NCBI GenBank assembly: GCA_003537755.1
Contig: DPQS01000028.1
Coordinates: forward strand, 1-10,931
Length of the DNA: 10,931 nt
From: Clostridiales bacterium
Lineage (GTDB): Bacteria; Bacillota; Clostridia; Christensenellales; CAG-314
Direction of reading: 5' to 3'
Shown: one piece after another, positions 1 through 5,074 of the stretch
Layout: every line of letters begins with the position of its first letter
Numbering within the stretch: position 1 is the stretch's first letter
Position numbers and translations under genes: made by a program
Notes under the pieces: generated by a model
What the model was told of the DNA's origin: nothing
The model's input: the letters and a program-made list of their open reading frames with translations, nothing else
Database searches by the model: none

Positions 1-6
1 CGGCTG

Positions 7-21
7 GGTAGGCTACCTACC
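7..21. repeat. Perfect short hairpin
   Basis: GGTAGG, 3-nt loop CTA, CCTACC: a perfect 6-bp inverted repeat. There is no T-run on either side, so it is not a terminator. Its role is unknown, and it may belong to a larger structured block that includes the element at 37-117. Confidence 0.5.
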
Positions 22-36
22 ATAAAACCTTAATGC

Positions 37-117
37 CCGAAGTGAAGCGAGCCAGCAGGCGTTCGCACGTAGGGTAATTCCTCGTCAGGACCCCTTACAC
101 TCACTAACGCACTTCGG
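37..117 (-). repeat. Structured repeat element, copy A
   Basis: Read on the minus strand, the element is closed by CCGAAGTG (117-110) and CACTTCGG (44-37). Inside, in order, are GTTAGTGAGTG (108-98), a hairpin whose inner stem is TCCT-GACG-AGGA, TTACCCTACGTG (77-66), CGAACG (65-60) and a second hairpin GCC-TGCT-GGC bounded by GCGA/TCGC. A diverged copy with the same motif order lies at 8191-8318. The two-copy comparison is what supports a real element. Whether it acts as DNA (miniature mobile element) or as RNA is not shown. Confidence 0.5.
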
Positions 118-162
118 CGCCCTTTTCACAATGTTCCCTTCCGGGGGAGCACGGAGCGTGCA

Positions 163-202
163 CCTACTAAAACAAAGAAACTACCGTTAGTTGTTTAGTA
201 GG
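163..202. repeat. Long hairpin CCTACTAAA...TTTAGTAGG
   Basis: Nine-base arms CCTACTAAA (163-171) and TTTAGTAGG (194-202) are perfectly complementary. They are extended inward by CAA/TTG and AACTA/TAGTT pairs, so nearly the whole 40 nt folds. Neither side carries the T-run of an intrinsic terminator. Role unknown. Confidence 0.5.
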
Positions 203-220
203 AAAAGCAAAATGATTTGC

Positions 221-267
221 GCGACAAAGTGAACTTTCGACTACACTTCGTTCCGCTCAACATGACA
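221..267 (-). repeat. GTCATnTTGAGCG...CGAAG...AGTCGAA dispersed repeat
   Basis: On the minus strand the segment begins TGTCATGTTGAGCGGAACGA and continues through AAG and AGTCGAA. This resembles the short dispersed TGTCATnCTGAGCGnAGCGAAG-type sequences found between genes in many gut bacterial genomes. Recognition is from memory of the pattern, and only one copy is visible here. It lies between prmA and the structured block, where such elements commonly occur. Confidence 0.4.
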
Positions 268-323
268 CAATTTAATGTACAAAAACAAAACTTGTTTCAA
301 ATTAGTGGGTGCACGACCCGTTT

Positions 324-1232
324 TCAATGCCGGCGCAACACAAGTTCCAGCGCACACCACTCGCCTTTTGCGCGCTCGTCGACGACGGTAAACAACCTGC
401 CGTACATTTCCTTGACGTAATCCGCCTTGAAGTCGATAATACCGCTCAGTATCACAACGGTGCCGTCATGCACCACGCTTACAATGTCCTCAAAAAGCCC
501 TGCCAGAATGTCGGCGGTCAAATTGGCAAACACCACGTCAAACGTGCCGCTTGTTTTTTCCGTAAGGTTTCCTTGTTCGATAGTTGCCTTGCCGTCAAGT
601 CCGTTGATTTCGGCGTTGTGCCTTGCGATGTCAACCGCCTGTTGGTCTATGTCCACAAGTTCCGCATGTTCCGCGCCGAGAAGCAACGCAGACAGCCCCA
701 GTATGCCGCTTCCGCAGCCCACGTCGAGCACACGCTTGCCGCCAAGGTCCAGTTGCTCGGCGTATTCCAGGCACATGCTCGTCGTTTCGTGCTGTCCCGT
801 ACCGAAAGCGACACCCGTATCCAGCAGCAACACTTTTTTGTCGGTGGTTACCGTTTGCCATTCGGGACAAATAACTATTTTTTCCGTTTCGATAGGTTTG
901 AAGGTTGCCTGCCATGTTGCAACCCACGCTTCACCGTCAACGGTGCCGACGGTGATGTCCAGCGAGCCTGCGCCCTCCAGCGTGGCAAATTTTTGACGCA
1001 AAAAATCGAGAACACTGTCAGTGTCCTCGGTGTTGCAGTAACCTTTTACCAAAACTTCCTTGTCGTAGGGGCGTTCGGCAACGTCGTCCATGTAGTCCCA
1101 CGACGGATTGTCGTACAAATCGTTGATGTCGTAAATACTCACGCCGTCGGGCAGACACACTTCCTCAAGGAAGTACGCCACCAATTCGGCACTCTGACGA
1201 TTTGTCCTGACGGTAAGTTCGGAGTAAAGCAT
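324..1232 (-). CDS. prmA: Ribosomal protein L11 methyltransferase PrmA
   Basis: This 302-residue cytoplasmic enzyme matches PrmA, which uses S-adenosylmethionine to methylate ribosomal protein L11. Length is normal for the family (about 290-315). The PrmA signature DTGVAFGTGQHETT sits at residues 138-151 and includes the FGTGxHxTT core. The SAM-binding motif I, VLDVGCGSGILGL, is at 168-180, an acidic loop ELVDID at 191-196, and the post-motif FANLTADIL at 235-243, the family's NxxA-like catalytic motif. The C-terminus ends EWCALEL, as usual. The ATG at 1232 has a GGGGA element about 8 nt upstream. The gene starts 12 nt after the padR stop codon, so the two are very probably co-transcribed. 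Pairing with a PadR gene is not a standard prmA context, where dnaJ or rsmE neighbours are common. Confidence 0.95.
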   Translation of the reverse strand: MLYSELTVRTNRQSAELVAYFLEEVCLPDGVSIYDINDLYDNPSWDYMDDVAERPYDKEVLVKGYCNTEDTDSVLDFLRQKFATLEGAGSLDITVGTVDGEAWVATWQATFKPIETEKIVICPEWQTVTTDKKVLLLDTGVAFGTGQHETTSMCLEYAEQLDLGGKRVLDVGCGSGILGLSALLLGAEHAELVDIDQQAVDIARHNAEINGLDGKATIEQGNLTEKTSGTFDVVFANLTADILAGLFEDIVSVVHDGTVVILSGIIDFKADYVKEMYGRLFTVVDERAKGEWCALELVLRRH

Positions 1233-1244
1233 GTGGTAATCCCC

Positions 1245-1568
1245 TTACTTGATAAGAATGTCGATGAGACGTTTGGCGTTTTCCCATTCGCGCTTGTTTA
1301 TTTCGTACACCTGACGTCCCTTGTCGGTAATCGTGTAATACTTACGCGTTGCGCCGACGTTTTCACCCCAGTAACCGCGAATACATTCCATATCCTCAAG
1401 GCGGTGATACGCCGAGTACAAACTTTGCTCGTTAGGAATGTACAGATTGTTTGTCTTTTGGGAAATATACTTTCGTATTTCGTTGCCGTACTTGGTGCCG
1501 TCCATAAGCGCCGACAGCACAAAAGTGTCGATGTGACCCCTCAGTAAATCGCTTGAAATTACTTTCAT
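1245..1568 (-). CDS. PadR-family transcriptional regulator
   Basis: A 107-residue winged-helix regulator of the short PadR type. The N-terminus SSDLLRGHIDTFVLSALMDG (residues 5-24) followed by YGNEI is typical of the first helix and helix-turn-helix. The wing region PNEQSLYSAYHRLEDMECI (45-63) and ATRKYYTITDKG (73-84) give the family pattern of a helix rich in S/YxxxxRLE followed by (R)KYYxxTxxG. The C-terminal dimerisation helix is short. I chose the ATG at 1568 over an in-frame ATG at 1634 because GGAGAG lies 5 nt upstream and family members begin just before SSD. A promoter 108 nt upstream carries an overlapping palindrome, which suggests autoregulation. Members of this family often repress multidrug exporters (LmrR is one), and the ABC exporter at 2694-4418 is a candidate target. 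Confidence 0.92.
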   Translation of the reverse strand: MKVISSDLLRGHIDTFVLSALMDGTKYGNEIRKYISQKTNNLYIPNEQSLYSAYHRLEDMECIRGYWGENVGATRKYYTITDKGRQVYEINKREWENAKRLIDILIK

Positions 1569-1664
1569 CTTTTCTCTCCGTATGCCACCCGGCAAGGAAT
1601 CCCCACTTTCATTACCTTTGCGCCGAGCCGACATTTGCCTGTTTCTTACGACCGTCTGCGGCCG

Positions 1665-1689
1665 TTACTATGTCTACCATAAATAGTAA
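1665..1689. promoter_or_regulatory. Candidate PadR operator at its own promoter
   Basis: A perfect inverted repeat TTACTAT-N11-ATAGTAA spans 25 bp. On the minus strand its upstream arm contains the -10 hexamer TACTAT, and the rest covers the predicted start of transcription near 1676. A repressor bound here would block initiation. It does not match the ATGT-N8-ACAT pattern described for the founding PadR. Assignment to this PadR is inference from position. Confidence 0.5.
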
Positions 1690-1711
1690 GCCCTTTCCGA
1701 CTTTTTGTCAA
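1683..1711 (-). promoter_or_regulatory. Sigma-70-type promoter for padR-prmA
   Basis: On the minus strand there is a perfect -35 TTGACA (1711-1706), a 17-nt spacer, and TACTAT (1688-1683). The predicted start is near 1676, giving a leader of about 108 nt containing a small hairpin (CGGCCG-CAGA-CGGTCG). Another inverted repeat, AGCCCTTT (1689-1696) and AAAGGGCT (1718-1725), flanks the -35 box. Confidence 0.8.
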
Positions 1712-1795
1712 GTGCGAAAAGGGCTGAAAACCTAAAATAAACTTTTTAATTATTTTTTCGCATAAGCGATCGACGTGCCGCGATACGGCGAAAAA

Positions 1796-2581
1796 TCACT
1801 TACTCATGTACTGACTGCGCCACAGTTCCAGTCTGGCTTTGTCCGCGCCGTATTCCTGCAAAAAATACTCTTCCACACTGCCGTACTTGCGCAGAATTTT
1901 GTCGTAGGCTGTGCGCAACAGGTCGGGCGAAACATTGAGAGCAACCTCGAAGATCTGTTTCATTGTTTCGTAATGCGGATAAACGACAAACTGTTTTTCG
2001 TATTCCGCGTTTACGTCCTTGCGAAGTTCGTTGCTAAGCAGGTAGTCCCGTTCGATTACGTCGTACGGCACGCCGAATGCAAGCAGAATAAGCATACACG
2101 CCACGCCCGTACGGTCTTTGCCCGCCGAGCAATGCACGAGAAATGTACTACCGCCGTTCATGATTTCAAACATCTTGCGGTAAGCGGAATTTTTGAAAGG
2201 AAACTTGCGGTACAGGTGTCTGAAACGCAGACGAAACACGCCGATACTGAGTTTGGGACCTGCCCAACGCGGAATCATCCTGGCAACGTCCTTGGGATTG
2301 ACCACCATTTTGCCGCGTGTGCGTGCGGCAGGTAAGTGCAGATATGTTGCGCCCTTGGGTACGTAGTCGGGTGCGCCGTCGGCTTCCGCCTTACTGCGAA
2401 AGTCCAGCACGTACTCTATGCCGAGGCCATCAAGGGCTTGCTTTGTCTGTTCGGACAAATCCGCAAGGCAGGGACTGCGAAAAATTTTGTTGTCCTTCAC
2501 CGTGTAGCCGTCGGTATTTCGGTAGCCGCCGAGGTCGCGGAAATTTGCCAGCTGAATGTCTGGATACTTGTTGTTTGTCAT
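1796..2581 (-). CDS. Tyrosine/lipid phosphatase, Y_phosphatase3 (LipA/PtpB-like) family
   Basis: A 261-residue protein-tyrosine-phosphatase-fold enzyme. The N-terminal NFRDLGGY (13-20) and VLDFRS (58-63) are hallmarks of the bacterial family that includes Mycobacterium PtpB and Listeria LipA. The catalytic P-loop HCSAGKDRTG is at 150-159, with nucleophile Cys151 and phosphate-binding Arg157. The Lys and Asp in GKDRT are associated in this family with activity on phosphoinositides as well as phosphotyrosine. No signal peptide is visible, so it is probably cytoplasmic unless exported by another route. The ATG at 2581 opens a typical N-terminus, although the upstream purines (GAAG) make only a weak ribosome site. 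It lies 112 nt downstream of the ABC exporter on the same strand, separated by two palindromes. I see no clear terminator before the padR promoter. The physiological substrate cannot be told from sequence. Confidence 0.9.
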   Translation of the reverse strand: MTNNKYPDIQLANFRDLGGYRNTDGYTVKDNKIFRSPCLADLSEQTKQALDGLGIEYVLDFRSKAEADGAPDYVPKGATYLHLPAARTRGKMVVNPKDVARMIPRWAGPKLSIGVFRLRFRHLYRKFPFKNSAYRKMFEIMNGGSTFLVHCSAGKDRTGVACMLILLAFGVPYDVIERDYLLSNELRKDVNAEYEKQFVVYPHYETMKQIFEVALNVSPDLLRTAYDKILRKYGSVEEYFLQEYGADKARLELWRSQYMSK

Positions 2582-2612
2582 AAAAAGTCACTTCTTTTTT
2601 AATATCGTTTGC

Positions 2613-2628
2613 AATGCGTTTACGCATT
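2613..2628. repeat. Palindrome upstream of the phosphatase gene
   Basis: AATGCGT-TT-ACGCATT is a perfect 16-bp palindrome starting 32 bp upstream of the phosphatase ATG. With a 2-base centre it would be strained as an RNA hairpin, so a protein-binding site is a reasonable alternative. No clear sigma-70 promoter is seen beside it. Confidence 0.4.
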
Positions 2629-2644
2629 TTTGTCGTCAAAAACC

Positions 2645-2656
2645 GCATACGTATGC
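2645..2656. repeat. Perfect 12-bp palindrome in the ABC-phosphatase gap
   Basis: GCATACGTATGC is fully self-complementary and, on the minus strand, is followed by GGTTTTT. It could be a weak terminator for the ABC gene or a regulator site. It lies 17 bp from the palindrome at 2613-2628 and shares the GCAT/ATGC edges with it. Confidence 0.4.
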
Positions 2657-2693
2657 AAATTTTGTTAACATTGCGGTAATTGCGACAAGTTTG

Positions 2694-4418
2694 TCATTCC
2701 GCCGAGAACTGATTGTTGTACAACCGCGCGTAAATGCCGTTTTGCTCCATAAGTTGCTTGTGGCTGCCCTGTTCGGCAATTCCGTCGGCGGTTACGACAA
2801 TGATTTTGTCGGCGTTGCGAACCGTTGACAGACGATGCGCCACGACAATGGTCGTACGCCCCTGTGACAAATCGGCAAGTGCCTGCTGAATTTGCATTTC
2901 CGTCACGTTGTCAAGCGCGCTTGTTGCCTCGTCCAGTATCAGTATGGGCGGATTTTTGAGAAACGCGCGCGCAATGCTTATGCGTTGTTTCTGTCCGCCG
3001 CTAAGTTTTACGCCGCGCTCACCCACCTGCGTTTCGTAGCCGTCGGGCATGCTCATGACGTAATCGTGTATATTGGCGCGTTTTGCCGCGGCAATCACTT
3101 CGTCGCGAGTGGCGTCAAAGTTGCCGTAAGCGATGTTTTCGTAAATGCTGCCGCCAAACAGAAACACGTCTTGTTGCACAATGCCGATGTTGCGGCGCAG
3201 ATCGACGCGCTTTATCTTGCGGATGTCAATGCCGTCCACCGTAATCGCGCCCTCGCTTACTTCGTAAAAGCGCGGTATCAGGTGACACATTGTTGTTTTG
3301 CCGCCGCCGCTCGGTCCCACAAGCGCGACCGTCTGCCCGTGCTTCACGTCAAAACTGACGTCGGACAGCACCACGTTTTGCGACTGCGCATTGTTGTAAG
3401 AAAAGCCGACATGGCAAAACTCTATATCGCCATGCAATACGTCCACATGCACAGCGTCGGGGTCGTCGGTTTCCACCGGTTCGTCCATTACTTCGCAAAA
3501 GCGTGTAAAACCTGTAATACCGTTCTGAATCTGTTCAAAAATCGCCGTCAGCGTGCGTATCGGAGAGGTAATCATTGCCACGTACAAAATGTATGTCGCA
3601 AACTGTCCCGCGTCGATTTTGTCGTAGTACAGAAAAATGCCGCCGGCAAGCAACGCAACCAGATACAACACGTCCGTAAACAGTCCCATACCGCTGTTGA
3701 ACACGCCCATAGATTTGTACGCACGTCCGCGTGCCTTCTGGTAGTTGCAGTTAGCCACGTCAAACCTGGCAAGTTCGTGCTCGCCTGCTGTGTACGCCTT
3801 GGCAACGCGTATACCGGACACAGCCGACTCGACTTCGGCGTTAATTTCGCCTGTTTCCTCACGCATACGCGCAAACGCCGCCTTTTGTTTGCGACGTTGC
3901 ACCACGGCAAACCAGCACATAAATGGCACTATCGCCGCAATTATTACGGCAAGCCACGGATTGATGACGGCAATAAGCACCAATGCGCCCACAAGCGTTA
4001 CGCCGGAAAGGAACAAATCTTCGGGACCGTGATGGGCAAGTTCGGAAATTTCAAACAGGTCATTGACGATACGCGACATAATTGTACCCGTTTTATTATC
4101 GTCGAAGTAGCTGAAAGGTAACTGTTCTACGTGGTGAAAAAAATCTTTGCGCATGTCGCCTTGTATGCGCACGCCCATTATGTGACCCCAGTACTGAATT
4201 ACGTATGTCAGAAAGGCTTTCAGAACGTACACAAACAGCAACACGGCACACCACAACAGCACCAGGTCCATTCGACGGTTGGGAATGTAGTCGCGTATGA
4301 TGTTGCCCGTAACAAACGGAAAAAACAGGTTGCACGCCGCAACGACAAGCGCGCAAATCATATCTATCACAAACAAACGCATGTGCGGCTTGTAATAGGC
4401 GAAAAATCTTTTTATCAT
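2694..4418 (-). CDS. ABC exporter, fused membrane and ATPase half-transporter (MsbA/LmrA/BmrA type)
   Basis: A 574-residue half-transporter that would act as a dimer in the cytoplasmic membrane. The N-terminal type-1 exporter membrane domain (about 1-310) has six predicted helices, including segments near 14-38, 52-74, 136-157, 157-174, 248-264 and 272-293. The ATPase domain follows: Walker A GPSGGGKTT at 368-376, Q-loop near 415, signature LSGGQKQ at 472-478, Walker B ILILDE at 492-497, D-loop SALD and H-loop His528. All key residues are intact. I chose ATG 4418 over the upstream in-frame ATG at 4481 because GAGG lies 7 nt before it and the following KRFFAYYKPH matches family N-termini. A near-consensus promoter lies 90 nt upstream. 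The substrate is unknown (drug, lipid or peptide). Only one half-transporter gene is present, which favours a homodimer unless the partner lies elsewhere. Confidence 0.95.
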   Translation of the reverse strand: MIKRFFAYYKPHMRLFVIDMICALVVAACNLFFPFVTGNIIRDYIPNRRMDLVLLWCAVLLFVYVLKAFLTYVIQYWGHIMGVRIQGDMRKDFFHHVEQLPFSYFDDNKTGTIMSRIVNDLFEISELAHHGPEDLFLSGVTLVGALVLIAVINPWLAVIIAAIVPFMCWFAVVQRRKQKAAFARMREETGEINAEVESAVSGIRVAKAYTAGEHELARFDVANCNYQKARGRAYKSMGVFNSGMGLFTDVLYLVALLAGGIFLYYDKIDAGQFATYILYVAMITSPIRTLTAIFEQIQNGITGFTRFCEVMDEPVETDDPDAVHVDVLHGDIEFCHVGFSYNNAQSQNVVLSDVSFDVKHGQTVALVGPSGGGKTTMCHLIPRFYEVSEGAITVDGIDIRKIKRVDLRRNIGIVQQDVFLFGGSIYENIAYGNFDATRDEVIAAAKRANIHDYVMSMPDGYETQVGERGVKLSGGQKQRISIARAFLKNPPILILDEATSALDNVTEMQIQQALADLSQGRTTIVVAHRLSTVRNADKIIVVTADGIAEQGSHKQLMEQNGIYARLYNNQFSAE

Positions 4419-4509
4419 TGGTTGTCCTCGTTTGACCGACGGCCACCGCGGATTGAATCCGAGCCGCCATAGTTTCTGCAATATATTTTGTCGAAATCAG
4501 CCTTAGGGT

Positions 4510-4534
4510 TAATTATTATATCAAATAATAATTA
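4510..4534. promoter_or_regulatory. Candidate operator over the ABC exporter promoter
   Basis: A perfect inverted repeat TAATTATTA-N7-TAATAATTA spans 25 bp and overlaps the -10 box (4515-4520) and most of the spacer. Its length and its half-site pattern TnAnTAT...ATAnTnA match the palindrome at 1665-1689 over padR. The A/T richness of the region means chance is a real alternative. Confidence 0.45.
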
Positions 4535-4543
4535 TTTTAGCAA
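4515..4543 (-). promoter_or_regulatory. Sigma-70-type promoter for the ABC exporter
   Basis: On the minus strand: -35 TTGCTA (4543-4538), 17-nt spacer, perfect -10 TATAAT (4520-4515) with an extended TGA just before it. The predicted start is near 4508, leaving a 90-nt leader before the ATG at 4418. Confidence 0.75.
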
Positions 4544-4638
4544 ACATATTTATGCCGGGTTTCAATTGCCGTCACTAATAATTTTTGCGCGACCCGACGG
4601 CGACAAATAAAAGTTGGTGAATTCTTAAAAGTCAATCC

Positions 4639-4686
4639 CACTAAATACATTCAGACTTACCGCCGACAGGTATGTCGTTTTTAGTG
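4639..4686. repeat. Long inverted repeat CACTAAA...TTTAGTG
   Basis: Seven-base arms CACTAAA (4639-4645) and TTTAGTG (4680-4686) are complementary, with inner pairs ACAT/ATGT and TACC/GGTA around a GCCGACA loop. It could be a structured RNA or a regulator site. No promoter is evident that would transcribe it separately, and there is no terminator T-run. Confidence 0.35.
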
Positions 4687-4838
4687 AGGCAATCGATTTT
4701 ATTTTGCTGCTCACGGTTTAACTTTTTAATGTTTTCAATAAAATTTTAAGAAACAAACTGTATTATATGTGATAGATTAAAAAAATCCGTTTGCGTCGTG
4801 CAAAAGGAAAACTCTGTCATTTTTTCATTTTCCGACAA

Positions 4839-4855
4839 TGCAATTTTCTGTTGCA
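4839..4855. promoter_or_regulatory. Inverted repeat overlapping the -35 box of the lipoprotein promoter
   Basis: TGCAA-N7-TTGCA is a perfect 17-bp dyad whose right arm is also the -35 hexamer. It is nested inside a wider pair CCGAC (4832-4836) and GTCGG (4862-4866). The position suggests an operator for a regulator of the lipoprotein gene. The binding protein is unknown. Confidence 0.4.
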
Positions 4856-4879
4856 AAACACGTCGGAATTTGTTAAAAT
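4851..4879 (+). promoter_or_regulatory. Sigma-70-type promoter for the lipoprotein-peptidase gene
   Basis: TTGCAA (4851-4856), 17-nt spacer, TAAAAT (4874-4879) with an extended TGT immediately before. The predicted start is near 4886. A perfect hairpin CGATAC-TGC-GTATCG (4888-4902) then sits at the very 5' end of the mRNA, where it could slow decay. The leader to the ATG is about 190 nt. Confidence 0.65.
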
Positions 4880-5074
4880 AAGATTTCCGATACTGCGTAT
4901 CGCTCTAAAAAAAACCTTCCACTCGGCCGACGACTTACATTTGTTGTCGCGTTTTGCCGACAAATAAAACGCCGACACTCAGCCGACCACCCGACTAAAC
5001 GCCACAAAACGAAGGCGAACACTCGGGGCAATCGGCAACTACAAAGGTAAAAAAATCCAAACAAGGAGAAAAAA

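Larger units (their letters stand above)
1..323. other. Gene-free region downstream of prmA, rich in inverted repeats
   Basis: I find no credible gene here. Reading away from prmA it holds a weak A/T stem-loop at 283-297 (AAACAA, 3-nt loop, TTGTTT), a possible poor terminator on the minus strand. Next come a GTCATnTTGAGCG-type repeat (221-267), a long hairpin (163-202), a short hairpin GCACG-GAG-CGTGC (149-161), the structured repeat at 37-117, and a perfect hairpin GGTAGG-CTA-CCTACC (7-21). Such density of paired arms suggests repeat elements or a structured RNA rather than leftover coding sequence. The left boundary is cut by the window edge. Confidence 0.7.
4419..5074. other. 656-nt divergent intergenic region with two promoters and several hairpins
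   Basis: This A/T-rich gap separates the minus-strand ABC gene from the plus-strand lipoprotein gene. It contains the ABC leader and promoter (to 4543), an inverted repeat GCCGTC/GACGGC (4568-4573, 4596-4601) and a hairpin at 4639-4686. These are followed by an A/T-rich stretch, a nested inverted repeat at 4832-4866, the lipoprotein promoter, and a leader of roughly 190 nt in which GCCGAC occurs four times. No open frame here has a ribosome site or a recognisable product. Confidence 0.7.

Noticed and set aside
1..158. Lysine riboswitch-like phrase on the minus strand (AAAAGGGCGCCGAAG followed later by GCTGG).
   Set aside because: The conserved AGAGG 5' core and the closing segments are absent, and the region lies downstream of prmA rather than before a lysine gene.
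309..1547. A 412-residue plus-strand frame.
   Set aside because: It is opposite prmA and padR, both of which have clear family motifs on the minus strand.
1689..1725. AGCCCTTT...AAAGGGCT as a terminator of the phosphatase gene.
   Set aside because: No T-run follows on the minus strand, and the dyad encloses a perfect -35 box, so a promoter role is more likely.
2892..4121. A 409-residue open frame on the plus strand.
   Set aside because: It lies entirely antisense to the ABC exporter, has no ribosome site and no recognisable motif. It is a codon-usage shadow.
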